Source: Erysipelotrichia bacterium
GTDB lineage: Bacteria; Bacillota_I; Bacilli_A; Erysipelotrichales; Erysipelotrichaceae
NCBI GenBank assembly: GCA_009929095.1
Contig: SABF01000025.1
Coordinates: 1 to 12,435 of the forward strand
Length of the DNA stretch: 12,435 bases
Reading direction: 5' to 3'
The notes under the pieces were generated by a model. The model searched no databases. It saw only the letters and a list, made by a program, of their open reading frames with translations, and had not been told where the DNA came from. How positions within the stretch are numbered: the first letter of the stretch is position 1; every line of letters begins with the position of its first letter. Below are positions 1 through 6,718 of this stretch, in pieces. A program made the position numbers and the translations under genes.

Positions 1-38
1 AATCAGTGCATGCATGGAAAGAACGTTCATATCGTTAA
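1..38 (-). other. Out-of-frame continuation of the PatB/MalY gene
   Basis: Read on the minus strand from base 38, this segment encodes FNDMNVLSMHALI. That is the expected family continuation after the ESSLAH of the upstream frame, where family members have a similar N-x-MNVLS-M-A motif. The in-frame reading instead gives LTI and a TGA at 29-27. One extra T in the CATTT run at 41-37 would restore a single frame. The remaining roughly 90-100 residues of the protein would lie beyond the left edge. Confidence 0.75.
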
Positions 39-887
39 ATGTGCAAGAGAAGATTCTTTCAGAACACGTTCACGCAGATACTTGCTATAGATGATGTGAT
101 AAGAACCGACAAGTCCAGCCAGGTTGAATGTCTTGGACGGTGCATAGAGAGCAACTGTTCTCATGCGTGCATCTTCAGACACAGACTGGGTCGGGATATG
201 CTTATAGCCATTGAGAATAATGTCAGACCATATCTCATCGGAGACGACATAAACGTCGTGCTTCTTGAAGATCTCCATGGCTTTTTCAATTTCTTCTCTT
301 TCCCAGACACGTCCACAAGGATTGTGAGGAGAGCAGAATACAGTCGCATGTATCTTGTTCTCAACAATCTTCTTCTCCATGTCTTCATAGTCCATGCGCC
401 AGATACCATTTTCATCTTTTACAAGTGGACTGTGGACAATATTATAGCCGTTGTTCTCAAGACCCTTCGTGAATCCGATATAAGTAGGAGAATGCAGCAG
501 AACATTGTCGCCCTTGGAGCAATAAACATTCAGCGCAGATACTACACCGCCAATGACACCGTTCTCATATCCAATGCATTCTGCAGTCAGTCCTTTTACA
601 TCATTCCTTGTTTCCTGCCACTTGATAATTTCATTAAAGTATTCCTTACGAGGGAAGAAGTATCCATATGCTGGATGACTTGCGCGTTCAATGATAGCTG
701 CTGGAATTGTCGGTACTGTCGGAAAGTTCATGTCTGCCACCCACATCGGGATCAGATCAAATCCTTCTTTGTTTGTTGCATTGCTGTCGCCCATGAAGTT
801 TGCTGCCATCGGTGTTCCCAGTGGAGGATCCACAGCAATTGAATCCATATTGTGCCGGTCTAAAATTGAAGTAAAATCGTATTTCAT
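27..887 (-). CDS. patB: PatB/MalY-type PLP-dependent C-S lyase (cystathionine beta-lyase family), frameshifted and cut by the window edge
   Basis: Fold-type I PLP enzyme of the MalY/PatB group, which cleaves the C-S bond of cystathionine or other S-substituted cysteines to a thiol, pyruvate and ammonia. Visible motifs are MWVADMNFP (residues 48-56), PTYIGF (134-139, PLP-stacking Tyr136), SPHNPCG (186-192, Asn189), SDEIWSD (216-222, Asp217) and APSKTFNLAG with the Schiff-base lysine at 252. The open frame stops after 286 residues, but the family is about 390. One base out of frame, positions 38 down to the window edge continue the family sequence, so a single base has been lost near position 38-41. 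The start at 887 has GAGAGG six bases upstream. It is the last visible gene of the minus-strand run after the YfcC carrier. The family call is firm; the true substrate is unknown. The frameshift may be a real inactivation or a sequence error. Confidence 0.9.
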   Translation of the reverse strand: MKYDFTSILDRHNMDSIAVDPPLGTPMAANFMGDSNATNKEGFDLIPMWVADMNFPTVPTIPAAIIERASHPAYGYFFPRKEYFNEIIKWQETRNDVKGLTAECIGYENGVIGGVVSALNVYCSKGDNVLLHSPTYIGFTKGLENNGYNIVHSPLVKDENGIWRMDYEDMEKKIVENKIHATVFCSPHNPCGRVWEREEIEKAMEIFKKHDVYVVSDEIWSDIILNGYKHIPTQSVSEDARMRTVALYAPSKTFNLAGLVGSYHIIYSKYLRERVLKESSLAHLTI

Positions 888-924
888 GTTAGCCTCTCTC
901 TCTATTTCTATTTCATATTTCAGA

Positions 925-943
925 TCCCTGCAATTAGCAGGGA
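925..943 (-). other. Intercistronic stem-loop between the carrier and the lyase gene
   Basis: A perfect 7-bp inverted repeat, TCCCTGC / GCAGGGA, with a 5-base loop. It sits in the 73-bp gap between the carrier stop and the lyase start. No T-run follows on the minus strand (next bases are TCTGAAATATG), so it is not a classic terminator. It could protect or process the transcript, or lower expression of the distal gene. The structure is seen; the role is inferred. Confidence 0.45.
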
Positions 944-960
944 CCTATGCAGCCAAGCTA

Positions 961-2394
961 TTACCAGGCACCCGTCCAGCCCATCATAGACATTGCGAAG
1001 ATCATAATGCATGCCATCAGCAGGAAGATCATTACTTTCGGAAATGCCCACTTAAACCACTTGTTAAATGGAATCTTTGTCATTGCAAGGCTTCCAACTG
1101 TCCAGCCAAGCAGCGGTGAAATAATATTTGTAAATCCATCGCCAAACTGGAATGCCTGAACAATCATTTCCGGAGCAAGACCAAGCACCTCGCCAAGCGG
1201 TTTCAGGATTGGCACCAGAATTGCAGCTTTGGAAGTTGCAGATGGAATAATCGGATTGATAATTGCAATTACCAGCATCATTCCGACTGAAGAAAGCCAT
1301 GAAGGAAGTGAAAGCAGCGGCAGACTGATTGCATATACGATTGTATGAAGAATGTTTCCCGCTGAAAGAATGATTGAGACGGTGCGAGCAAGACCAATAA
1401 CGATTCCAACAAAAGCCAGACTTGCAAGCCCTTTAGTAAAAGCGGCTGCAATCTCATCTGCATTCATTCCAGCAATAATACCCTGAATAATGCCTACTAT
1501 CAGCATGACTGAAACCATGCGCTGCATTGTCAGGGAAGCATCTCCAAACAGACCTGCTAGAACGATGTATACAAACTGTCCAAAGAACAAAATCATGTTA
1601 ATAACTGTTCGCCATTCAAGTTTCTCTTCTTTAATTTCAGTATCTTTTTCATCCTCTGCAACAGCATCAGGACGCCAGCCTTCTTCATACATCAGTGACT
1701 TTGTAGGATCTTTACGAATTTTCTTTACGTAGCTGAGAACCATAAGAAGACCAGCTGCCATGAAGATATTCATAATGATGAAACGGCTGAAGAATGCTCC
1801 ATAGATCTTTGTTCCCATCAGGCCCTGAACGATGTAAGTCTTCGTTGGTCCTGTACCAAAGCCAATCAGTGTTGCAAATGTTGATACGCCGATTGCAACG
1901 ATATTATCAAGTTTCAGTTTTTTGGCAAATACAATACCAATCGGAACAATTGCAATCAATGCATCAGATCCACCAAATGCACCAAGATAAACCATGATGC
2001 AGAACATGATACTGATGATAATATTCTCGCCTTTTCCCTGCAGCTTGAAGATTGCCCAGTTGAGCATCTTATCAAATGCCTTTGTGGAAAGGAAGATTTC
2101 GATTGACGCACCAGCCATCATGACTGCAAAGATAATGCTTGCAGAGCCGGCTAGACCTGGCAGAATATCCATGATTGCATTAATCGGATTGACCGGCGTC
2201 TGTTTTCCAAGGAACATAAACTGGTTTCCGATGATTGCCCCGGATTCATCTATCGCAAACGCCCCGGCTGGAATGATATATGTAAGAATACTGCAGATCA
2301 CGATCAGTCCAAGCATGATCCATAGCAGGTGCGGCATTTTGAATGGTTTTTTCTGTTTTTTATCAGCAGAAGCAGATGTTTTGTTCGCTGTCAT
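961..2394 (-). CDS. YfcC-family membrane carrier (AbgT/DcuC-like ion transporter superfamily)
   Basis: A 477-residue polytopic inner-membrane protein with about 12 hydrophobic segments. The N-terminus is short, basic and cytoplasmic (residues 1-20), and the first membrane helix covers roughly 23-46. A charged loop (about 223-262, rich in Lys, Glu and Asp) separates two halves. Both halves carry helix-breaking signatures typical of the superfamily: GAFGGSDALIAIVPIG (138-153) and INPIIPSATSKAA (379-391), followed by FGDGFTNIISPLLGW (417-431). Related carriers move amino acids, peptides or acylated amino acids. Its place directly after an M20 amidohydrolase (27-bp gap) suggests uptake of the substrate of that enzyme. 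The start at 2394 has AAAGG upstream at a somewhat long spacing. Family assignment is good; substrate is inferred only from neighbours. Confidence 0.88.
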   Translation of the reverse strand: MTANKTSASADKKQKKPFKMPHLLWIMLGLIVICSILTYIIPAGAFAIDESGAIIGNQFMFLGKQTPVNPINAIMDILPGLAGSASIIFAVMMAGASIEIFLSTKAFDKMLNWAIFKLQGKGENIIISIMFCIMVYLGAFGGSDALIAIVPIGIVFAKKLKLDNIVAIGVSTFATLIGFGTGPTKTYIVQGLMGTKIYGAFFSRFIIMNIFMAAGLLMVLSYVKKIRKDPTKSLMYEEGWRPDAVAEDEKDTEIKEEKLEWRTVINMILFFGQFVYIVLAGLFGDASLTMQRMVSVMLIVGIIQGIIAGMNADEIAAAFTKGLASLAFVGIVIGLARTVSIILSAGNILHTIVYAISLPLLSLPSWLSSVGMMLVIAIINPIIPSATSKAAILVPILKPLGEVLGLAPEMIVQAFQFGDGFTNIISPLLGWTVGSLAMTKIPFNKWFKWAFPKVMIFLLMACIMIFAMSMMGWTGAW

Positions 2395-2421
2395 AATTAT
2401 TTTACCTTTCTTTCCTTTGCC

Positions 2422-3639
2422 TTATTTTGCTGGCCATTCGGTCAGATCTTCTACTGCAGATACATATTTCAATGTGCTCATTACACCAAGCTTCAGCACA
2501 TTTTCGTCAACATCAAAGAATCCATTATGATGCGGTGCACCAGATCCATATTCCGCATTATTAATCCCAAGGTGTGCAAATACTGCGCGATATTTAGCTG
2601 TGACTCGACTAAATGATTCTGATGCATACCAAGGTTCACAAGAAACTACTGCCCCCTTCGGAAGTACCTCTGTAAGAGCTTTTCTTGCGAGTTCTCCATA
2701 ATAGGTATCATTGATGACCGGTGTCACGAGAACTCTGGTTCTTGGATCAAACTCTACAGTGCACTTGTTCATGGCTGCAGTATGTGTCGCAACACTCTTC
2801 AGAATTTCTACTGCCTTTGCCCCTTGTTCTACATCGAAGAATCTGAATGATCCATTGATCTCGGCTTTATCCGGAATAATGTTTCCAGTTGTCCCGCCCT
2901 GAATACTTGCCATTCCGCATGTCACTGTCTGCCCGGCAGTTATCTGATTGACAAATGCTGTTGACAGATTTGTCAGAATTGCTGCTGCACAGAATACTGG
3001 ATTGCTGGTCATATCCGGACGAGAACCATGTCCGCCCTTTCCAATTACTGTAACTGCAGCTCCTGCAGCTCCTGCCATTCTCGGTCCCGGATCAACACAG
3101 ATCCTGCCGGAATCCAGTCCTGCATATACATGAATTGCCCAGCATGTATCAATATGACGTCTTCCCATTGCCTCAAGCATCTGCACTGCGCCTCCGCCAT
3201 TCTCTTCGCCTTCTTCGAAGCAGAAGTAGATTGTTCCGGACAGTTTATCCTTATTAGCCGTTAATGCTTTGATTGCACCCAGAAGCATTGCTGCATGTGC
3301 GTCGTGTCCGCATGCATGACATGTACCTGGATTATCTGACACACAGGTTCTTGGTCCCTTCTGGTTATTATCTTCTTCATGAAGCGGCAGCGCATCGATG
3401 TCTGCCCGCAGTGCAATTCCGGGCCCTGCCTTTCCTGTATCAAGAGTTGCAATCAGTCCCGTTTTACTTACCATCTCAAATGGCAGCCCGGCTTTCTTGA
3501 TTTCTTCAATAATGAAAGCACTCGTTTTTTCTTCAGTACCGCTTATTTCTGCCATCTTGTGAATCGCTCTTCGGCAGTCAATAACATAGTCGTTTTCTTC
3601 GTTTGCTACTCGCTGGATGAGTTCATTTGATAATGACAT
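2422..3639 (-). CDS. M20-family amidohydrolase / N-acyl amino acid deacylase
   Basis: Di-metal peptidase-M20 family hydrolase (IAL/HipO/AmhX-like group), 405 residues, full length, no signal peptide, so cytoplasmic. The metal-site residues are present in order: Cys110-x-His112 in ACGHDAH, Glu145-Glu146 in FEEGEENGGG, His170 in AIHVYA, and His370/His371 in GAPHHNGF near the C-terminus. The lid domain begins near GGHGSRPD (202-209, His204). Family members remove acyl groups from N-acyl amino acids or open amides, releasing the free amino acid. The start at 3639 has AAGGGAG six bases upstream. It lies between RidA and the YfcC carrier, in a run that ends with a C-S lyase, so an N-acylated S-substituted cysteine is a reasonable substrate guess. 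That guess is inference; the family call is firm. Confidence 0.93.
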   Translation of the reverse strand: MSLSNELIQRVANEENDYVIDCRRAIHKMAEISGTEEKTSAFIIEEIKKAGLPFEMVSKTGLIATLDTGKAGPGIALRADIDALPLHEEDNNQKGPRTCVSDNPGTCHACGHDAHAAMLLGAIKALTANKDKLSGTIYFCFEEGEENGGGAVQMLEAMGRRHIDTCWAIHVYAGLDSGRICVDPGPRMAGAAGAAVTVIGKGGHGSRPDMTSNPVFCAAAILTNLSTAFVNQITAGQTVTCGMASIQGGTTGNIIPDKAEINGSFRFFDVEQGAKAVEILKSVATHTAAMNKCTVEFDPRTRVLVTPVINDTYYGELARKALTEVLPKGAVVSCEPWYASESFSRVTAKYRAVFAHLGINNAEYGSGAPHHNGFFDVDENVLKLGVMSTLKYVSAVEDLTEWPAK

Positions 3640-3698
3640 GGTTAATCTCCCTTCTTAGTGATTGTTTTTCTCTATCTGATCTTGTTGTGTAGCTAATG

Positions 3699-4082
3699 TC
3701 AGTCCTTGACTGCAACTGCTTCGATTTCAACTAGAGCTCCCTTTGGCAGTTTGGCTATCTGAAATGCAGCTCTTGCCGGACAGACTCCTGAAAAATGCTT
3801 AGCATAAACATCATTCATTGTGGTGAAGTTGCCAATGTCTGATAGAAGGACAGTTGTTTTAACAACGTCTGCTAAAGTCATTTCTGCTTCCTTGAGCACT
3901 TCCTCCATATTTTTGATTGACTGTTCTGTCTGACTGACAATGTCTGAGCCGGAAAATTCTCCAGTAGCAGGATCAATTGGCAGCTGTCCTGATACAAAGA
4001 CAAATCTACCGGAGCATTCAATTGCCTGCGAATATGGACCGATGGCTGCTGGAGCAGTTTTACTGTAAATTTCCTTTTTCAT
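3699..4082 (-). CDS. ridA: RidA/YjgF-family 2-iminobutanoate/2-iminopropanoate deaminase
   Basis: 127-residue RidA family protein that hydrolyses reactive enamines and imines such as 2-aminoacrylate to 2-ketoacids plus ammonia in the cytoplasm. Conserved features include IGPYSQA (14-20, Tyr17), FVSGQLPIDP (29-38), the active-site arginine Arg104 in CPARAAFQ, and Glu121 in VEIEAVA. The start at 4082 is chosen because AGAGGAG lies five to six bases upstream and the product begins exactly where family members do. An in-frame ATG at 4148 would add 22 unrelated residues. It is the first gene of the minus-strand run and precedes the M20 gene by 59 bp. PLP-dependent C-S lyases generate 2-aminoacrylate, so a RidA in this set is well matched to the lyase at the far end of the run. 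Confidence 0.95.
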   Translation of the reverse strand: MKKEIYSKTAPAAIGPYSQAIECSGRFVFVSGQLPIDPATGEFSGSDIVSQTEQSIKNMEEVLKEAEMTLADVVKTTVLLSDIGNFTTMNDVYAKHFSGVCPARAAFQIAKLPKGALVEIEAVAVKD

Positions 4083-4120
4083 GTTTTCTCCTCTGATTGT
4101 TTTCTCAAGATCCGCCTTTT

Positions 4121-4140
4121 CAGACAGCGCGCATTGTCTG
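4121..4140. promoter_or_regulatory. Imperfect 20-bp palindrome in the ridA leader
   Basis: Six-base perfect arms, CAGACA and TGTCTG, enclose a GC-rich centre containing GCGC. The site lies about 40-60 bases upstream of the ridA start and downstream of the proposed promoter, so it would be transcribed. It could be an mRNA hairpin or a protein-binding site. It stands out as GC-rich within otherwise AT-rich control DNA. No function can be assigned from sequence alone. Confidence 0.35.
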
Positions 4141-4257
4141 TATGCCACCGATGGCCTCCGGTTGAACTTATTTATTTCTGGAATAAATCAATTTCCTTTT
4201 ATATCTGATAAACAGTTTTTACCTGATATGATGCACCATCACTTGATCTCTGCTTTT

Positions 4258-4286
4258 TTTATAGCATTGCAAATTCGCTAATGCAA
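4258..4286 (-). promoter_or_regulatory. Predicted promoter of the ridA-M20-yfcC-patB run
   Basis: On the minus strand, TTGCAT (4286-4281) and TATAAA (4263-4258) are separated by 17 bases, with a TGC extension directly before the -10 (4266-4264). An extended -10 with one mismatch and an ideal spacer makes this the best promoter in the region. Transcription would begin near 4251, giving a leader of roughly 170 bases before ridA. Confidence 0.5.
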
Positions 4287-4299
4287 TATAATTTATCAT

Positions 4300-4379
4300 A
4301 TTGATAATTTTTCAATCTTCTTGATTTATGTAATCAAGCATATTTATCACATATTATGAGATTATTGATAATTATCAAT
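4300..4379. promoter_or_regulatory. Cluster of three inverted repeats sharing a TTGAT half-site (candidate operators)
   Basis: Three inverted repeats lie between the divergent genes. Site 1 is ATTGATAATTTTTCAAT (4300-4316, 5-bp arms). Site 2 is CTTGATTTATGTAATCAAG (4320-4338, 7-bp arms). Site 3 is ATTGATAATTATCAAT (4364-4379), a perfect 16-bp palindrome. Their centres are 21 and 42.5 bp apart, close to whole helical turns. Site 1 is centred about 57 bp before the predicted ridA-side transcription start, an activator-like position; site 3 borders the possible -35 of the regulator. Binding by the adjacent YheO/DauR-type regulator is inferred. The DNA is AT-rich, so some symmetry could be chance. 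Confidence 0.5.
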
Positions 4380-4418
4380 TTGCAAAATTCTTGATCATTG
4401 TGTATTTTCTGATAATAT
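4380..4418 (+). promoter_or_regulatory. Possible promoter of the YheO/DauR-type regulator
   Basis: TTGCAA (4380-4385) is followed after 17 bases by TATTTT (4403-4408). An alternative pair is TTGATC (4391-4396) with TAATAT (4413-4418), 16 bases apart. Neither is a strong match and they cannot be told apart here. Both leave a short leader before the GAGG (4426-4429) that serves the ATG at 4437. Confidence 0.3.
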
Positions 4419-4436
4419 TATTCTTGAGGTACACTT

Positions 4437-5078
4437 ATGACAGACGAAGAACTTTTGAATATGTACAAGCCGATGGTGAAATTTATTGCCGATATCTGCG
4501 GACCAGCCTGTGAGGTGGTTCTGCACAATGTTAAAGACAAAGATAATTCCGTCATTGCAATAGAAAATGGGTACCATTCCGGGCGTGGAATTGGCAGTCC
4601 TTTGACCTCACTTGCCAAGGAACTCATTGACCAGAATATGTATCAGACCCATGACTATATTTCAAATTACAACGGTGCCAGCAAAGGAAAGGATTATCTT
4701 TCCAGTACGTATTTTATTAAGAATGATGATCGACTGATTGGCATGATGTGCATCAATCGTGACCTGTCCGTCTGCATGGAACTAAATAATGTCATCAGCA
4801 GACTGGAGAAGCAGTACAACCTGTCGCAGCTGCAGACAGCGTTCAAAGAAACACTCGATGTCCCTGTGGATGAGATTCTCCACAGCCTGGTTGCTCAGAC
4901 CATTGAAGAAACAGGGCTGGTTCCATCACACATGAAAATAAGCGAACGAAAGAACACTGTTCGAACACTGCACGAAAAAGGTATTACTAAAATGAAAGGG
5001 GCAGTTACTGAGATTGCCCGTCAGCTTGATATTTCCGAGCCAACCATTTATCGCTATATCAAAGAAGTCAGTGAATAA
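4437..5078 (+). CDS. YheO/DauR-type transcriptional regulator (PAS-like plus HTH domain)
   Basis: 213-residue cytoplasmic DNA-binding protein. The N-terminal part (about 7-115) matches the YheO-like PAS/sensor domain: KPMVKFIADICGPACEVVLHN (residues about 11-31), a GRGIGSPLT turn, and a hydrophobic IGMMCINRD strand. The C-terminal part (about 145-213) is the YheO-type HTH, with ERKNTVRTLHEKG, then GAVTEIARQLDIS and EPTIYRYIKEV as the recognition helix. Family members such as DauR control amino acid catabolism genes. It is divergent from the ridA run across a 354-bp control region with TTGAT repeats, so it most likely regulates that run and possibly itself. GAGG at 4426-4429 supports the start. 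Its last 11 bases overlap the 3' end of the convergent membrane-protein gene. The family call is confident; the ligand is unknown. Confidence 0.92.
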   Translation: MTDEELLNMYKPMVKFIADICGPACEVVLHNVKDKDNSVIAIENGYHSGRGIGSPLTSLAKELIDQNMYQTHDYISNYNGASKGKDYLSSTYFIKNDDRLIGMMCINRDLSVCMELNNVISRLEKQYNLSQLQTAFKETLDVPVDEILHSLVAQTIEETGLVPSHMKISERKNTVRTLHEKGITKMKGAVTEIARQLDISEPTIYRYIKEVSE

Positions 5079-5418
5079 TCACATGACCGGCCAGCAATGC
5101 CAGAAGAAGCGCAGACAGAATTCGATGCCAGCGCATTTTGACGGTCTGATTTTTCATTGTATGACAAAGTGTGACAAGTACCAGATACTCCGCAGCAGCA
5201 GCAATTCCAAAAAAACTGTGAAGCGGATAAGTCCCTGCTGCATTCCAAATATAGAAAAGATGTACCGGGACTGTCAGACATACGATACCGCTGACCGGCT
5301 TATGAAGTCTGAAAAAAAATCGATTCAGTTCTCTGCTGCCATATTTTCTGATTGGACCCTTCAGAAGCAGGATTGCAAACAGGACCAGATTCAGGATTCC
5401 GGTGACGGTTTTCATCAT
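5068..5418 (-). CDS. Small four-helix membrane protein with two H-x13-H pairs, putative di-heme b-type cytochrome
   Basis: 116 residues from the MMK start, with four hydrophobic segments at about 3-22, 40-60, 68-88 and 98-116. Segment 2 has His39 and His53 and segment 4 has His98 and His112. Both pairs are separated by exactly 13 residues, the spacing of bis-histidine haem ligands in b-type cytochromes and ferric-reductase-like membrane domains. LHK and WHR flank the outer histidines as in those families. Further histidines occur at 67, 86 and 116. No soluble flavin or iron-sulphur domain is attached. The frame is open to an ATG at 5487, but that extension would run through the promoter and start of the divergent GH3 gene, so 5418 is preferred; its ribosome site is weak. 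Membrane topology is clear; haem binding is inferred from spacing. A non-haem membrane protein remains possible. Confidence 0.7.
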   Translation of the reverse strand: MMKTVTGILNLVLFAILLLKGPIRKYGSRELNRFFFRLHKPVSGIVCLTVPVHLFYIWNAAGTYPLHSFFGIAAAAEYLVLVTLCHTMKNQTVKMRWHRILSALLLALLAGHVIIH

Positions 5419-5445
5419 ACGTGCTTTTCTCGCTTTTCTCTGCAA

Positions 5446-5454
5446 TGATACAAT
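5446..5454 (+). promoter_or_regulatory. Extended -10 promoter element of the GH3 lipoprotein gene
   Basis: TG-A-TACAAT is an extended -10 with one mismatch to TATAAT. No good -35 is seen (TTTCTC at 5426-5431, spacer 17), which extended -10 promoters can tolerate. It would start transcription only about 15 bases before the AGGAG at 5464-5468 that precedes the ATG at 5476. Confidence 0.4.
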
Positions 5455-5475
5455 ATTTAATGCAGGAGAACACAC

Positions 5476-6660
5476 ATGAAAATGCATGTATTGATTCTGC
5501 TGGCGGCGGTATCTGTCATGCTTTCCGGCTGTTTAGGAAATGCGTCAGATAATGCCTTTGAATCTGTTATGCCAGAAACGGATCCGATCCTTTCCTATAT
5601 TGCTCAGATGAGTCTGGAAGAGAAGATCGGTCAGCTCTTTATTGTACGGCCGGAATCTTTCTATTCCGAATCTGAATCAGAAGAGGTCAACGCTCAGAAT
5701 AAGAATGGACTGATTGTTTGGACTGAACGCTCTTCAGAACTTTTAAAGCAGTATCCTGTTGGCGGCATCATCTTATTCGGACAGAATATCATTGATCCGG
5801 ATCAGCTGAACACCCTGATGGATGCACTGCATCATACCGATGGCATCCCGCTGTTTCTCTGCGTGGATGAAGAAGGCGGCCGGGTTGCCAGAATTGGAAA
5901 CACACCTGGTTTCGATGTGAAACGATATTCCTCAATGCTGGATGTCGGTCAGTCATATAACTGGGATGAGGGCTATTCGGCAGGACATACAATCGGCTCA
6001 TATCTTTTTGAATACGGCTTTAATGTTGACTTTGCACCAGACGCAGATGTGTTCTCCAATCCAAATAATAAGGCAATAGGAGACCGATCTTTCTCCAGGA
6101 ATCCTGCTGCGGCAGCTAACATGGTCAATGCGGCAGTAACTGGTTTCCATGATGCAGGCATGATGACCTGTCTGAAGCACTTTCCGGGACATGGAGATAC
6201 TGATCAAGATACTCATAACGGCTATGCATCTTCCAGAAAGACATGGGGTGAAATGATGCAGTGTGAGATGCGCCCGTTTATCTCTGGCATACAGGCCGGC
6301 TCTGACTTTGTCATGGCATCTCATATCACGGTACCCAATGCCTCAGACGATGGACTGCCAACTTCATTAAGCAGAGAAATGCTGACTGACCGGCTGCGAA
6401 AAGAACTTGGCTTTACTGGGATCATTATTACAGATGCCATGGATATGAAAGCCATCACCAGATACTATAGTTCTGCAGAGGCTTCCATAACCGCCTTCAA
6501 TGCCGGCGCTGATATGATTCTGATCCCTCACAATCTTCCGGAAGCTTTCCAAGGCATGCTTGAAGCAGTCAATAACGGAACAATCTCCGAAGAAAGACTG
6601 ACGGAAAGTCTGCATCGAATCATCTCAGCCAAGTTAAAATATGGCATCCTCAAGCAATGA
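5476..6660 (+). CDS. Glycoside hydrolase family 3 beta-N-acetylhexosaminidase lipoprotein (NagZ/LpqI type)
   Basis: 394-residue GH3 enzyme that removes terminal beta-linked N-acetylglucosamine, usually from peptidoglycan fragments. Residues 1-18 are a lipoprotein signal with lipobox LSGC (Cys19), so the mature protein should be anchored outside the cell membrane. The catalytic barrel carries VDEEGGRVAR (130-139), KHFPGHGDTDQDTH (234-247, with the Asp245/His247 acid-base dyad of NagZ enzymes) and IITDAMDM (318-324), where Asp320 is the nucleophile. No second GH3 domain is attached, as in NagZ. A short acidic Ser/Glu stretch (61-70) interrupts the N-terminal region. AGGAG seven bases upstream fixes the start. 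The CpdB/YunD-like gene follows 58 bp later on the same strand. Family and location are confident. Confidence 0.95.
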   Translation: MKMHVLILLAAVSVMLSGCLGNASDNAFESVMPETDPILSYIAQMSLEEKIGQLFIVRPESFYSESESEEVNAQNKNGLIVWTERSSELLKQYPVGGIILFGQNIIDPDQLNTLMDALHHTDGIPLFLCVDEEGGRVARIGNTPGFDVKRYSSMLDVGQSYNWDEGYSAGHTIGSYLFEYGFNVDFAPDADVFSNPNNKAIGDRSFSRNPAAAANMVNAAVTGFHDAGMMTCLKHFPGHGDTDQDTHNGYASSRKTWGEMMQCEMRPFISGIQAGSDFVMASHITVPNASDDGLPTSLSREMLTDRLRKELGFTGIIITDAMDMKAITRYYSSAEASITAFNAGADMILIPHNLPEAFQGMLEAVNNGTISEERLTESLHRIISAKLKYGILKQ

Positions 6661-6664
6661 TTTG

Positions 6665-6693
6665 TTTCATTCATAAAGCAAATTGCTTATAAT
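6665..6693 (+). promoter_or_regulatory. Possible promoter before the CpdB/YunD-like gene
   Basis: A perfect TATAAT at 6688-6693 has only a weak -35 (TTTCAT, 6665-6670, spacer 17). It overlaps a small inverted repeat AAGCAA-A-TTGCTT (6676-6688). It could give this gene expression separate from the GH3 gene. GGAG at 6706-6709 serves the ATG at 6719. Confidence 0.4.
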
Positions 6694-6718
6694 GATACGC
6701 GAGACGGAGAAAAACTAA

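Noticed and set aside
39..842. 267-codon plus-strand open frame opposite the PatB/MalY gene
   Set aside because: It is antisense to a gene with clear PLP-enzyme motifs. Its translation is rich in Cys, His and Arg with no domain, and there is no ribosome site.
1994..2530. 178-codon plus-strand open frame opposite the YfcC carrier and M20 gene end
   Set aside because: Hydrophobic runs mirror the membrane helices on the other strand. It spans two real genes and has no family resemblance.
5419..5487. Longer N-terminus (23 residues) for the small membrane protein
   Set aside because: The extension would cross the promoter and start of the divergent GH3 gene and is polar, unlike the membrane protein that begins at MMK.
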